64,000 nucleotides of DNA, from contig OY970187.1 of the NCBI GenBank assembly GCA_963708165.1, forward strand, positions 2,108,001 through 2,172,000, written 5' to 3'. The notes beneath the pieces were generated by a model, which worked only from the letters and a program-made list of their open reading frames with translations, had not been told where the DNA came from and did not search any database. This DNA comes from Rubricoccus sp963708165. GTDB taxonomy: Bacteria; Bacteroidota; Rhodothermia; Rhodothermales; Rubricoccaceae. Shown here in pieces: positions 1 through 9,642 of the stretch; within the stretch, counting starts at the first letter, position 1, and every line of letters starts with the position of its first letter. Made by a program: the position numbers and the translations under genes.

Positions 1-1
1 G

Positions 2-1634
2 CGCGACGCGTGGGAAGAAGACCTGGGCGACGATTTCTACGAGGACGGCGTCTTTTTCCGCCGCTACGGCGGCGACCTGCAAGGCGTGCTGGACAAGGTG
101 GACTACGTCGCCGATCTGGGCGTGGACGTGGTGTACTTCAACCCCGTCTTCCACGCCGCGAGCCTCCACAAATACGACCCGACGAGCTTCCACCACGTCG
201 ACCCGTATTTCGGCCCCGACCCCGACGGCGACATCGCGCGGGCCTCTGGCGAAGACCCCGGCGACCCCAGCACGTGGGTCTGGACGCGCGCCGACTCGCT
301 CTTCCTCGACGTGGTGAGCGCCTTTCACGACAGAGGCGTCCGCGTGGTGCTCGACGGCGTGTTCAACCACACCGGCACGCGTTTCTGGGCCTTCCAGGAC
401 GTGCGCGAGAATGGGCAGGCCAGCCGCTACGCCGATTGGTACACCGTCACCGCCTGGGACGACCCCGCGACGCCAGAGGACGAGTTCGACTGGGAAGGCT
501 GGTGGGGCTTCAAGCCTCTGGCGGTGCTCGCCGACGAACCCGACCTGCGCCCCGGCGTGCGCGCCCACATCTTCGACATCACGCGCCGGTGGATGGACCC
601 CGACGGCGACGGCGACCCGAGCGACGGCATTGACGGCTGGCGCTTGGACGTGGCCGACGAAATCCCGGCGGGCTTCTGGCGCGACTGGAACGCGCACGTC
701 CGTGCGCTCAACCCCGAGGCCATTACCGTGGGCGAGATCTGGAGCCCCGCCGCGCACTTTGCCAAAGAGACCGAGTTCCACACCGTGATGGGCTACAGCG
801 CCTTCGCGATCCCCGTCGAGCAGTCCATCGTGGACGGCCGCGTGCCTCTGGCGACGTTCGCCGATACGGTCAGCACCCGCCAGAGGCGCTACCCCGAGGC
901 CACGCGCCACGCCATCCTCACGCTCATGGGCTCGCACGATACAGAGCGGCTGGCGTCGATGATCGTCAACGCGCCGCTGGGCACGCACTTCGACCAGGGC
1001 TCCAACCCGCGCCAGGACGACCGCTACGCCGTCCGCGCACCCGACGCGCGTGAGCGCGAGATCCAGCGCCTGATCGTCGCGCTGCAGATGACAGCCCGCG
1101 GCGCGCCGACGATCTACTACGGCGACGAAGCCGGCATGTGGGGCGCCGACGACCCCGACGACCGCAAGCCGTTTCCCTGGCCCGACCTGCGCATGGCGCC
1201 AGAGGCCCTGGACCCGCTGGGACGCGCCCGCACGCCCGACCCGGTCGCCTTCGACAGCAGCCTCTGGCGGTTCCACCGCGAGGCCATCGCGCTGCGTCAC
1301 GAGTGGACCGTGCTACGCCGCGGCGATCAGCGCTTTCTCGCGACGGACGACGAGACCGGCACGCTCGCCTTCGAGCGCACACTCGGGTGATCAGCGGTTG
1401 GTCGTTGCGCTCAACCGATCCGACACGGCCCGCTTGATTCCGATTTCTGGCGAGAGCGGCATTCTCGTGCCCATCTTCGCCTCGCGTGGCGACGTGCGCG
1501 AGATTCCAGCGCGCGTCGACGTGATCTACGAGCACGCCGAGCCCGAAGTGCGCTACCGCATTCCCGCCCGCACCCTCGTCGTGTACCGTCCTGTGCGCGA
1601 CGCCGACATTCGCCCCAAGGGGCTCGACGAATGA
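2..1634 (+). CDS. GH13 alpha-amylase / neopullulanase-like, 5'-truncated and frameshifted
   Basis: An alpha-glucan hydrolase of family GH13, cut by the window edge; the frame is open from base 2. The four classical GH13 regions are visible: DGVFNHTG (near 350-375), GWRLDVADE with the nucleophile Asp (near 637-663), GEIW with the acid/base Glu (near 730) and GSHDTER with the third acid (near 928-948). This set fits the cyclomaltodextrinase/neopullulanase type that cleaves maltodextrins or pullulan. The first frame stops at 1390 after AFERTLG. The C-terminal beta-domain continues in the next frame (GDQRLVVALNRSD) to a stop at 1634. Dropping one G of GGG at 1385-1387 restores one protein. The restored stop overlaps the next start (ATGA at 1631-1634), as in an operon, so a base error in the assembly is more likely than real truncation. 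Confidence 0.85.
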
Positions 1635-2944
1635 CCGGCCTCTGGCGCACTGCTCTGCTCGTCTCTCTGATGCTGTTCAGCGCCAGAGGCGCAAGTGCGC
1701 AAGACCGTCCGCCGCCACCGCCGCCGCCTAAGGTCTCGACCGATAGTGGAGTGGAGCTGTTCATGAAGGAGTACTACGTCTCGGCCATCCGAGCGCTCTC
1801 CAACGATCTCCGCCGCGGTCTCCCGCCAGAGGAGGCACGGGAAACTCGCGCGTGGCTCGCCGAAGCGCTCCGTCGCGATGCCTTCGACAGCTCGTCCGAG
1901 TGGGGAATGCAGGATGCGGTCGAGGAGGCACGCGCGGTGGTCGAGTCGTCTCCTGCGTGTCACGCGCGCGCTCTGCTCACGCTCGGCGACGCGTACAACC
2001 CTCAGGTCTTCACCTGGGACGGCGCCTCGGCAGACTCCGCGTTTCACTACATGCAGCGCGCCGCTGCGTGCGACCCCGACGACGGCAACGCGTGGATGTC
2101 GCTCTGGGTCGAGGCCATCGCCCGCGCCGACGGGCCTCTGGCGCAAGAGGCGCTGGAGCGGATGTGGGAGACGGAGTTCTGGTCGCCGCCCACGATCGCA
2201 CTCGCGCGGTGGGTGCTCTCCGACGTGCCGCAAGACGCTCTCCTCCTCGCCTACGGGGACGGCGACACCGTGCCGCTGGAGATGCTGACGCGCGTCGAGG
2301 GCTTTCGCCCGGACGTGACCGTCGTCAACGTGTCGCTCGCGGGCTACCCGCCCGCCGCCAGAGGCTACGCCGCGCTCTACGGCCTTCCGCTGCCCGACAG
2401 CATTGAGACCTTCGAAAGCCGCTACGACGCCAGAGGCAGCATGCGGCAGTACCCGACCAACGTCTACTGGCTCTCCGACCACGTCATCGATTACTGGCTC
2501 GCGGAGTCTGCAGCGGGGCGCTTCCGACCCGTCGTCGCCGCGCCGACGATGGACCGCGCCGTGCTCGCGAACAAGACCGGCGTGATCTACCGCGGCGCAT
2601 ACGCCGAGCCCGACCCGGCCTCTGGCGTGGACCCCGAGCGTGTCCAGACCGACGTGGAATCGTTCGCTCGCTCGCTCGCTGAGCTTCGCGGCGATGACTT
2701 CGCCGGACCTGCCGCCTCAGCGCAAGACCGCAGCCCCGTGCGCCACGGCGCAGAATCGTACGCATACGTCCCCCTCTATAGCCTGTTGTGGCTAGCCTAC
2801 GAGCACGCCACGCTCGACTCGCCAGAGGCTTCCAACACTGCTTTCGCCGACGCCGAAGCATTCGCCCGCGGCGCGGGTCTCGGCGGCGACCCGGCCATCG
2901 CGCGCTATCGCGAGAACATCGACCGCCTCAACGCCTCCCGTTAA
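1631..2944 (+). CDS. Secreted TPR-like protein with a DUF2723-type GD-x-DT motif
   Basis: A 437-residue exported protein with a signal peptide (LLVSLMLFSARGASAQ), a Pro-rich linker of seven prolines, and an alpha-helical repeat-like middle. Residues near 205-240 read AYGDGDTVPLEMLTRVEGF followed by RPDVTVVNVSL. This resembles the periplasmic tail of Bacteroidota DUF2723 membrane proteins (GDNDTFPLWYLQEVEG..RPDVRVVNLSLL). Here the multi-spanning DUF2723 membrane part is absent, so only the soluble module is present. The start overlaps the amylase stop by four bases and the stop overlaps the binding-protein start (TAATG), so it lies inside the maltodextrin operon. A role in envelope handling of sugars is inference only. 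Confidence 0.75.
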   Translation: MTGLWRTALLVSLMLFSARGASAQDRPPPPPPPKVSTDSGVELFMKEYYVSAIRALSNDLRRGLPPEEARETRAWLAEALRRDAFDSSSEWGMQDAVEEARAVVESSPACHARALLTLGDAYNPQVFTWDGASADSAFHYMQRAAACDPDDGNAWMSLWVEAIARADGPLAQEALERMWETEFWSPPTIALARWVLSDVPQDALLLAYGDGDTVPLEMLTRVEGFRPDVTVVNVSLAGYPPAARGYAALYGLPLPDSIETFESRYDARGSMRQYPTNVYWLSDHVIDYWLAESAAGRFRPVVAAPTMDRAVLANKTGVIYRGAYAEPDPASGVDPERVQTDVESFARSLAELRGDDFAGPAASAQDRSPVRHGAESYAYVPLYSLLWLAYEHATLDSPEASNTAFADAEAFARGAGLGGDPAIARYRENIDRLNASR

Positions 2945-4245
2945 TGCCCATGCGCACCCGATTCGCCCAACGCTCCGCCTCCGGCGCCAGAGGCCTCTGG
3001 CGCGTCGCCGCGCTCGCAACGCTGACGCTCGCGATGGTCGGCTGCAGCGAGACCGCCGGGCCGCCCGCCGCGGGCGAGGCCGTCGAGATCAGCATCTGGC
3101 ACCAGAAGGACGCCGCCGAGCGCGCGTTTCTGGAAACCTGGGCCGCGGCCTACAACGCGCGCCAGGACAGCGTCGAGCTAGAGGTGCTCTACAAGGAGAC
3201 CGAGGAGCTGCGCAACCACTTCCTGTTTGCCTCTATCGGCGGCAAGGGACCGGACATGATCTACGGCCCGGCCGACAACATCGGGATGCTCGCCATCACC
3301 GAGACCATCCGCCCGCTGGACGACCTGCTCTCGCCAGAGGCCAAGGCGCAGTTCATCGACGAGGGCCTCTTGCGCTACGACGGCGCGCTCTACGGCGTGG
3401 CCGATCAGGTGGGCAACCACCTCACGCTGGTCTACAACAAAGCGCTGGTGGACGCGCCTCCCGAGACGTTCGACGAGATGCTCGCCATCGCGCGCGCCAA
3501 CACGATCGATGAGGACGGCAACGGCACCAAAGAGCGCTACGGGCTGGTCTGGAACTACACCGAGCCGTTCTTCTTCATCCCCTTCCTGACCGCCTTCGAC
3601 GGCTGGGTGATGGACGACGCCGAGCAGCCCACGCTCGACGCCCCCGCGACGGTCCAGGCCATCGACTTCATCAAGGGCCTCCGGGACGACGAAGAAGTCA
3701 TCCCGCCGACGGTCGACTACAACACCGCCGAGACGCTGTTCAAGGAAGGCCGCGCCGCGATGATCATCAACGGCCCATGGTCGTGGGCGGGCTACGCGGA
3801 TTCTGGCATCGACATCGGCCTCGCGCCCATTCCGTTCAACGAAGAGGTGGGCGTCTGGGCGCGTCCCATGGCCGCCGCCAAAGCCTACTCGCTCAATCCT
3901 GCCGTGCCGGACTGGAAGCTGCCCACCGTTCTCGGCGTGATGGCGCTTCTCACCGGCGACGAGATCCAGGCCGAGATGACGCGCGAACTGGCCACCATCC
4001 CCGTCCGCAAAGCCGTCCGAGCCTCTGGCGCGATGGAGGCCAACCCCATCTTGCAGCAAAGCCTCGCGCAACTAGAGCACACGCGGCCCATGCCGACCTC
4101 GCCCACGCTCCGCCTCATTTGGGACGGTATGCGCGGACCCTACCAACTCGTCATGAACGGTGAGGTGAGCGGGGAAGAGGGCGCGCGCCTGATGCAGGCC
4201 GAGGTCGAAAAGCGCCTCGCCGACTTTGCCCTGGGCGAGCGATGA
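2944..4245 (+). CDS. MalE-type maltodextrin-binding lipoprotein
   Basis: Extracellular solute-binding protein family 1, 433 residues, the substrate receptor of a sugar ABC importer. The n-region is basic, followed by a hydrophobic stretch and a lipobox ending VGC with Cys34, so the protein is lipid-anchored. The mature part starts EISIWHQKD and contains the family hallmarks GKGPDMIYGPADNIG, a ligand-facing aromatic cluster (WNYTEPFFFIP) and INGPWSWAGY, typical of maltose/maltodextrin binders. The ATG at 2944 overlaps the preceding stop, so I prefer it to longer upstream starts. The signal peptide n-region (ASGARGLWR) is encoded by two facing copies of the window-wide decamer, one of them with a CCGG variant. 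Permeases follow at 4478 and 8766. Confidence 0.9.
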   Translation: MPMRTRFAQRSASGARGLWRVAALATLTLAMVGCSETAGPPAAGEAVEISIWHQKDAAERAFLETWAAAYNARQDSVELEVLYKETEELRNHFLFASIGGKGPDMIYGPADNIGMLAITETIRPLDDLLSPEAKAQFIDEGLLRYDGALYGVADQVGNHLTLVYNKALVDAPPETFDEMLAIARANTIDEDGNGTKERYGLVWNYTEPFFFIPFLTAFDGWVMDDAEQPTLDAPATVQAIDFIKGLRDDEEVIPPTVDYNTAETLFKEGRAAMIINGPWSWAGYADSGIDIGLAPIPFNEEVGVWARPMAAAKAYSLNPAVPDWKLPTVLGVMALLTGDEIQAEMTRELATIPVRKAVRASGAMEANPILQQSLAQLEHTRPMPTSPTLRLIWDGMRGPYQLVMNGEVSGEEGARLMQAEVEKRLADFALGER

Positions 4246-4477
4246 CAGTGCTGCGATCTTCGCACGCAAACCGCCCCCTGCAGGGGGCTCCCGCGAAGCG
4301 GGTGGGGGTGTTGCCTCCACACACAACGCCAGCCTCTGGCGCCAGAGGCTGCGCCGGGCATCGAGACGAACACCCTCCGTCGGCTGGCGCCGACACCTCC
4401 CTGGAGGGAGGGGTTGAATGCGCTAAAGCTCTCGCGGCTTCCCTGTACGCACTACGCACTACGCACCACCCAATCCC
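4246..4477. repeat. Structured intergenic region with several hairpins
   Basis: 232 bases between the binding protein and the first permease, with no gene seen. It holds a perfect palindrome CCCCCTGCAGGGGG (4274-4287), a short hairpin CCCGC-gaa-GCGGG (4290-4302), the 18-base decamer palindrome (4332-4349), and a CCTCC/GGAGG-rich stretch around 4370-4415. The stacked hairpins could attenuate transcription so that the binding protein is made in excess over the permeases, as in other mal operons; this is inference. Confidence 0.6.
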
Positions 4478-5473
4478 ATGCTGAGTGCCCCCACCGACGC
4501 CGCCGGAATGGAAGCGGCCACACTCGCGAAGAAGGCCTCTGGCGCTAGACGACCTGAGCCGAACCCGCCGCCCGCCAGAGGCATGAGCGAGGAGACGCGC
4601 CGCCGCCTCTTCCTCGCCTTTCTACTCGTGCCGACGGCGCTGATCGTGCTGGCGGTCGTGGCGTTCCCGTTCTTCTACAACGTCGCGCTCTCGCTCTCGG
4701 ACGCGAACATCTACACGCTGCGCGACTGGAAGATCACGGGCTTTAGCCAGTACGGCAGCGTGCTCGCCGAGCCGGACTTCTGGGTCGTCTTCCTCAAGAC
4801 GATCATCTGGACCGTCGTCAACGTAGCGTTCCACGTGGGGCTGGGCGTGTTTCTGGCGGTGATCTTGCACCAGAAGTTTATCAAAGGCAAACCAGCCTGG
4901 CGCATCCTGCTCATCCTGCCGTGGGCCGTTCCGCAGTACATCACCGCGCTGACGTGGCGCGGCATGTTCAACTACGAGTACGGCGCCGTCAATCTGTTCA
5001 TGGAGCGGCTGTTCTCGGCTGATCCCGTCGCGTGGTTGACGGACCCGACGGGCGCGTTCGTGGCGGCCATCATCACCAACATCTGGCTGGGCTTCCCGTT
5101 CATGATGGTGATCGCGCTGGGCGGTCTGCAGTCCATTCCCGGCGAGCTCTACGAAGCGGCCGATGTGGACGGCGCGAGCGCGTGGGTCAAGTTCCGCCGC
5201 ATCACCGCGCCGCTGCTCCGCCCGGTCATGATCCCCGCGATCACGCTGGGCGCCGTCTGGACGTTTAACAACATCAACGTGATCTGGCTCGTCTCCAACG
5301 GCGGCGAGCCCAACGAGCAGACCCACATTCTGGTCAGCTACGTTTACGAGGCCGCCTTCTCCATGTACCGCTTCGGCTGGGCCGCGGCGCTGAGCATGGT
5401 CATCTTCGGCGTGCTGTTCATCTTTACGCAGGCCTTCCTCAACCGGACCAACGCGACCGAGTCGATGTACTAG
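4478..5473 (+). CDS. Sugar ABC transporter permease, MalF type
   Basis: 331-residue inner-membrane permease. After a cytoplasmic tail of about 40 residues rich in decamer-encoded Ala-Ser-Gly and Ala-Arg-Gly, there are six predicted membrane segments starting at LFLAFLLVPTALIVLAVVAF. The conserved EAA loop is present (EAADVDGASAWVKFRRI, near residues 227-243), which docks on the ATPase subunit. It lacks the large periplasmic loop of E. coli MalF and matches the shorter MalF/UgpA type. Its partner is the MalG-type permease at 8766. The stop codon TAG runs directly into a decamer (TAGCCTCTGGCG). Confidence 0.9.
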   Translation: MLSAPTDAAGMEAATLAKKASGARRPEPNPPPARGMSEETRRRLFLAFLLVPTALIVLAVVAFPFFYNVALSLSDANIYTLRDWKITGFSQYGSVLAEPDFWVVFLKTIIWTVVNVAFHVGLGVFLAVILHQKFIKGKPAWRILLILPWAVPQYITALTWRGMFNYEYGAVNLFMERLFSADPVAWLTDPTGAFVAAIITNIWLGFPFMMVIALGGLQSIPGELYEAADVDGASAWVKFRRITAPLLRPVMIPAITLGAVWTFNNINVIWLVSNGGEPNEQTHILVSYVYEAAFSMYRFGWAAALSMVIFGVLFIFTQAFLNRTNATESMY

Positions 5474-5482
5474 CCTCTGGCG

Positions 5483-5514
5483 CTGAGATTTCGTGCGCCT
5501 GAGATTTCGTGCGC
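5483..5514 (+). repeat. Tandem 16-base direct repeat
   Basis: The sequence CTGAGATTTCGTGCGC occurs twice head to tail just after the MalF-type permease stop. It is AT-richer than its surroundings. It may be a local duplication or a pair of operator half-sites before the next gene at 5600. Confidence 0.7.
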
Positions 5515-5548
5515 GAGGTGTGCACATGGGGCAGGGTTGCGCTAGACT

Positions 5549-5566
5549 CGCCAGAGGCCTCTGGCG
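5549..5566. repeat. Decamer inverted pair CGCCAGAGGCCTCTGGCG
   Basis: Perfect 18-base palindrome made of two decamers tail to tail, about 30 bases upstream of the debranching-enzyme-like gene. Confidence 0.9.
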
Positions 5567-5599
5567 CCCCACCTTTTCTCCGCAGGCTCACCCTTCCCG

Positions 5600-8500
5600 A
5601 TGCTCCGCACGCTCTCGCGTCCGCTCCTCCTCGCCCTTTTCCTAGCGGTCGCCCTCACGGGCTGCGCGGGCGGCTGCAGCGACCCGACCGAGATCCTGCT
5701 CGCAGGCGAAGGCCCCGAGTCACTCGCGGCGCTCGCCGTCGAGATCGGCCCGCGGCCTGCAGCCGACACGACGAGCGAAGCCCGCGCGACCGTCCAGGCC
5801 TCTGGCGGCGGCGCGTACTACTACGACGCGCTCGCGCACGTGCAGGACGACCCAGCGATGGGCTTGAGCGTGGACGGCCAGGCCGTCCTCGACGGGTGGA
5901 GCTGGTGGCTGGACACCGACTCTCTCGCCCTTGTTGGCGCGGACCGCCACCGCGGCGTCGCGCGGCCGGACTTCGCCGTGCGCGCCTACATGGAGCGCGA
6001 TACGAGTGACTTCTTGGGCAGCGTGATGAGCAAGATCAAGGGCGACGACCGCTCTCGCTTTGTCGAACGCATTACGCTCCTGGACTCACGCGACTCGACC
6101 GCAGCGCTCCTCGTCGAGGCGCCCGACTCGCTCGGCGTCGTCGCCTTCCGGCCCGCCGTCGCCTCTGGCGCTAGCGCCGACTCGGCGCAGGTCGTGGGCG
6201 AGTCGCTGGTGTACTTCGCAGGAGGCACGTGGGTCGCGGTTCGGGCCTCTGGCGGGACGGCGACCGTGCGCGACATCACCGTCGCGCCAGAGGCCGGGCC
6301 GCGACGACGCCAACGTGCCCGGCGAGGTGGCCTTCGCCACGCCCGGCGCGCTCGTCGTCGCGACCGGCCCGTCGCCTGCCGCGGCCGACTCGCTCGCAGG
6401 CCTCGCGCTTACCCAGGCCGACGCGCTCCGCCAGAGGCGCTCCGAGCGCCTGGCCGCGCTCGTCGAAGCCGTGCCTCTGGCGACGGAGGATGCCGCATTC
6501 GACCGCGCGCTCCGCTGGAGCGCCGTCACGCTCGACATGCTGGTGACGGAAGACTCGACGCGCCTGAGCGTGGCCACAGGCCTGCCGGGCGCGCTGCCGC
6601 AGCGCGGCCTCTCGACCGTTGCCGCGACGCAGGCGCTGCTCGACCTCGGGCGATGGGAGGAGGCGCGCAAGCTCATCGCCACCTTTGGCGCGGCGCAGGT
6701 CTTCGACCGCCGCGCCGACCTGCTCGGCCGCGCGCCCAACGTGGTCGACGCCTCTGGCGAGGCGCAGTTCACCACCGCCGACGCCACGCCGCTCTTCCTG
6801 GCCGCCTCTGGCGACTACGTGCGCACGACCGGCGACGCCGGGCTCGTCCGCGGCGGCGACAACTTCTGGTTCAAGTCCGTCTTCGCCATGCGCGGGCTCT
6901 ACGAGGAGGACTCGCGCAACGGCAACGCCCTCGACGCCAGAGGCTTCCTGCTCTCGCGCGACGGCCGCACGGCGTGGATGGAGACCGACCCGGCCGAGGG
7001 CGGCTTCGAGCGCCGCGGCCCCACCGCCGAGGCGCAGGGCTCGCTCTACCGCGCGCTGGGCACCGTTCGCGAGTACGCCGAGATCATGGGCGTCGCCGGG
7101 CGCTCCAACACGCAGTGGTACGCCGATACCGCGCAGGTCCTGCAGGGCCAGTTCCGCCAGCGCTTCCTCTCCGACGCAGGCATCGCCGACCGTCTCGACG
7201 CCAGAGGCCAGCCCACCGGCGGCATCCGGCCCACAGGGCTTCTGGCGCTAAACGACTTCGACCTCACCACGGGCGACAAGGCACGTCTCGCCAGAGGCTT
7301 GGCCGAGCGCCTTGCCTACGCGCACGGTGTGGGCACGCTGCCGCAGACCGACAGCCTGTTCCACCCGTTTCTGCGCGAGCGCGAGTTCTACCCCGAGGGC
7401 GCAGCCCGCTACGGCGGCGCCGTCAGTACGTGGCTCGCGGGGCCTCTGGCGCGGCTGATGACCCAAACCGGCGGCGCTGTCCCCGCGTGGGAACTCACGC
7501 AGGCGCAGGCCGAACTCGTGACCGGCCGCGGCGTGATCGGCGCGATCCCGGAGTTTTTGGACGCGCACCCGCGCCAGTCCGCCGGACAAGTCGGCGTGGG
7601 CGGCGCGCCCGTCCAGCCGTGGAGCGTGATCGAGTTGGTGCGCACTGCGATGGAAGGCTTCGCCGGTGCGAGCTGGCCCGACTCTCGCACGCTTCAGCTC
7701 CGCCCGCAGCTTCCGGAAACCTGGGGCGAGACGACGACGCGCCTACGCCTCGGCGACGGCGCGGTCACCATCACGATGCGCCAAAGCGGCGACGATCTGA
7801 GCGCGAGCGTCACGCCCGAAGGTCGCTTCGCCGAAGGCGCCACGCTGCGCCTCGTCGGCGCGCAAACCATCGTCACGCTGCCTCTGGCGGTGGCGCAGGG
7901 CGACACCACCATCGTCGCCCGCGAGCCGTTCGAGGTCGAGATCGACGGCGCGAGCGCGACGGTCGACGGCGAAGCTGCCGACACGCAAGCCGCCGAGCCT
8001 CTGGGTGCGGATGCTTGGGAAGGCTTCGCCTTTGTGCAGCCGGATCTGCGCGACGAATACCCGGTCATGCGCGCGGTCGAGAACAAGCGCGACCTCTCGC
8101 CAGAGGCCATCCTGCAGACCAACCTCTCGGCCCGCGTCATCGCCACCCAGACCGACCCCGACGGCGACGACTGGGGCTCGACCAACACGTTTACCTACCC
8201 CTCGGACGTCGAGCCGGGCGTGCTCGACGTGACCTACCTCGAAGTCACCGAAGACGACTCCACGAGCTACGTCCGCATCGAGTTCTCGACGCTCGAAGCG
8301 CTCGCCTCTGGCGGCTCGCCGATCATCGTCTCGGTCGCGTTCGATACCGAGGAGGGCGGCGAGCGCCGCGTGGGCCGCAACTCCCTGTTCGACTTTCCCA
8401 AGGACGAGGGCTACGAATACGTCGTCCACATCGGCGACGGCATCTCGATCGAGAACTTCCGCGGCCAGAGCCTGGGCGCTCTGCCCGGCGGTGGCACGAG

Positions 8501-8729
8501 CGGCTTCGATCCGCAGAACGGCACGCTGGAGTTCTCCATCCCGCACTTCGTCATGCCCGCGCTCACGCGCGGCGACAAGGTGGTCGTGCTCGTCGGGCCC
8601 CGAAATGGAAGCGGTCTCGGCGAGTTTCGCGACGTGAACCGTACCGCCTCTGGCGACAGCGGCGGCGGCAAGGTCGACGACCGCGCCCCCAACGTCTACG
8701 ACTTCATCGTCGGCCGCGTCACGAGATAA
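5600..8729 (+). CDS. Debranching-enzyme-like glucosidase lipoprotein with glucodextranase C-domain (frameshifted)
   Basis: A large exported alpha-glucan hydrolase. The N-terminus is a lipoprotein signal (LLLALFLAVALTGCAGGC). The middle resembles the (alpha/alpha)6 catalytic domain of amylo-alpha-1,6-glucosidase (glycogen-debranching C-domain/GH133-like), with DARGFLLSRDGRTAWMETD and GPTAEAQGSLYRALGT aligning to the family's WMD and EIQALWY blocks. The last 250 residues look like the C-terminal module of glucodextranase (DPDGDDWGSTNTFTYPS; GDKVVVLVGPRNGSG; APNVYDFIVG). The frame breaks near 6296: the first part (to VAPEAG) lies in frame 2 and the rest (RDDANVPGEVAF) in frame 3. Dropping one G of GGG joins them, and the total length is a multiple of three plus one. 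It sits between the two permease genes, so it probably trims branched maltodextrins outside the inner membrane. Confidence 0.8.
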
Positions 8730-8736
8730 CCCCTAC

Positions 8737-8756
8737 GGCCTCTGGCGCCAGAGGCC
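8737..8756. terminator. 20-base decamer palindrome after the glucosidase gene
   Basis: Perfect palindrome GGCCTCTGGCGCCAGAGGCC in the 36-base gap between the glucosidase stop and the MalG-type start. A strong hairpin without a T-run; it may act as a processing or pausing site more than a full stop, since the next gene is only 10 bases on. Confidence 0.5.
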
Positions 8757-8765
8757 GCTCCGACT

Positions 8766-9599
8766 ATGGACACCAAGAAACTGCTCAGTCGCCTCTCGTC
8801 GTACGCCGTGCTGGCGCTGTTCGCCTTTATCGCGGTCTTCCCCGTGACGCGCATCCTGACCATCTCGATGCGCCCCGGCGACCAGCTTCTCAGCCGCTCG
8901 CTCGCGCTCATCCCGGACGGCGCCTCGTTCGCGAACTACAAGGTGCTCCTCACCGAGACAGACTTCCTGCGCTGGCTGGGCAACAGCCTGCTCGTAAGCA
9001 TTGTGGTGACCATCACGGGCGTAGCGCTCGCGAGCACGGCGGGCTATGCGCTCAGCCGTCACCGCTTCCGCGGACGCAAGGCGGCGCTCAGTGGCATCCT
9101 GGTCACGCAGATGTTTCCGGCCACGATGCTGCTGCTGCCGCTCTACATCGTACTGATCCAACTCGGGCTGATCAACTCGTACATCGGCATCGTGATCATC
9201 TACACCGCGACGGCGCTGCCGTTTTGCGTGTGGCAGATGAAAGGCTACTACGACACGATCCCCGCGAGCCTGGAGGAGGCCGCCCGCATCGACGGCGCGA
9301 CGCCGTGGCAGGCGTTCTACAAAGTGATTCTGCCTCTGGCGGCGCCCGCGCTCGTCATCACGGCGCTCTTCTCGTTCATGAGTGCCTGGAACGAGTACGT
9401 CGTGGCGGCGGTGGTGCTGCAAGACACGGCGCTGTTTACGCTCCCGGTCGGCCTCAAGGGCTTCCAGGCCTCCCTCGCGACGCAGTGGGGGCTCTACGCC
9501 GCGGGCTCGCTTCTTGTCTCGATCCCGGTCGTGGTGCTGTTCCTCGTGCTCAGCCGCTACCTCATCTCCGGCCTCACGCTGGGCGCGGTGAAGGGATAG
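8766..9599 (+). CDS. Sugar ABC transporter permease, MalG type
   Basis: 277-residue inner-membrane permease with six predicted membrane segments; the first is LAAFAF-like (YAVLALFAFIAVFPVTRIL). The EAA loop reads EEAARIDGATPWQAFYKVI (near residues 178-196). The protein ends YLISGLTLGAVKG, the usual MalG C-terminus (GLTAGGVKG). It completes the transporter with the permease at 4478 and the binding protein at 2944. The ATPase subunit is not in the window. The stop TAG is fused to an imperfect decamer pair (CCTCTGGCGCCAGCGG). Confidence 0.92.
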   Translation: MDTKKLLSRLSSYAVLALFAFIAVFPVTRILTISMRPGDQLLSRSLALIPDGASFANYKVLLTETDFLRWLGNSLLVSIVVTITGVALASTAGYALSRHRFRGRKAALSGILVTQMFPATMLLLPLYIVLIQLGLINSYIGIVIIYTATALPFCVWQMKGYYDTIPASLEEAARIDGATPWQAFYKVILPLAAPALVITALFSFMSAWNEYVVAAVVLQDTALFTLPVGLKGFQASLATQWGLYAAGSLLVSIPVVVLFLVLSRYLISGLTLGAVKG

Positions 9600-9642
9600 C
9601 CTCTGGCGCCAGCGGCGGCGTCTCTCCAGCAGCCTTTGGCGC

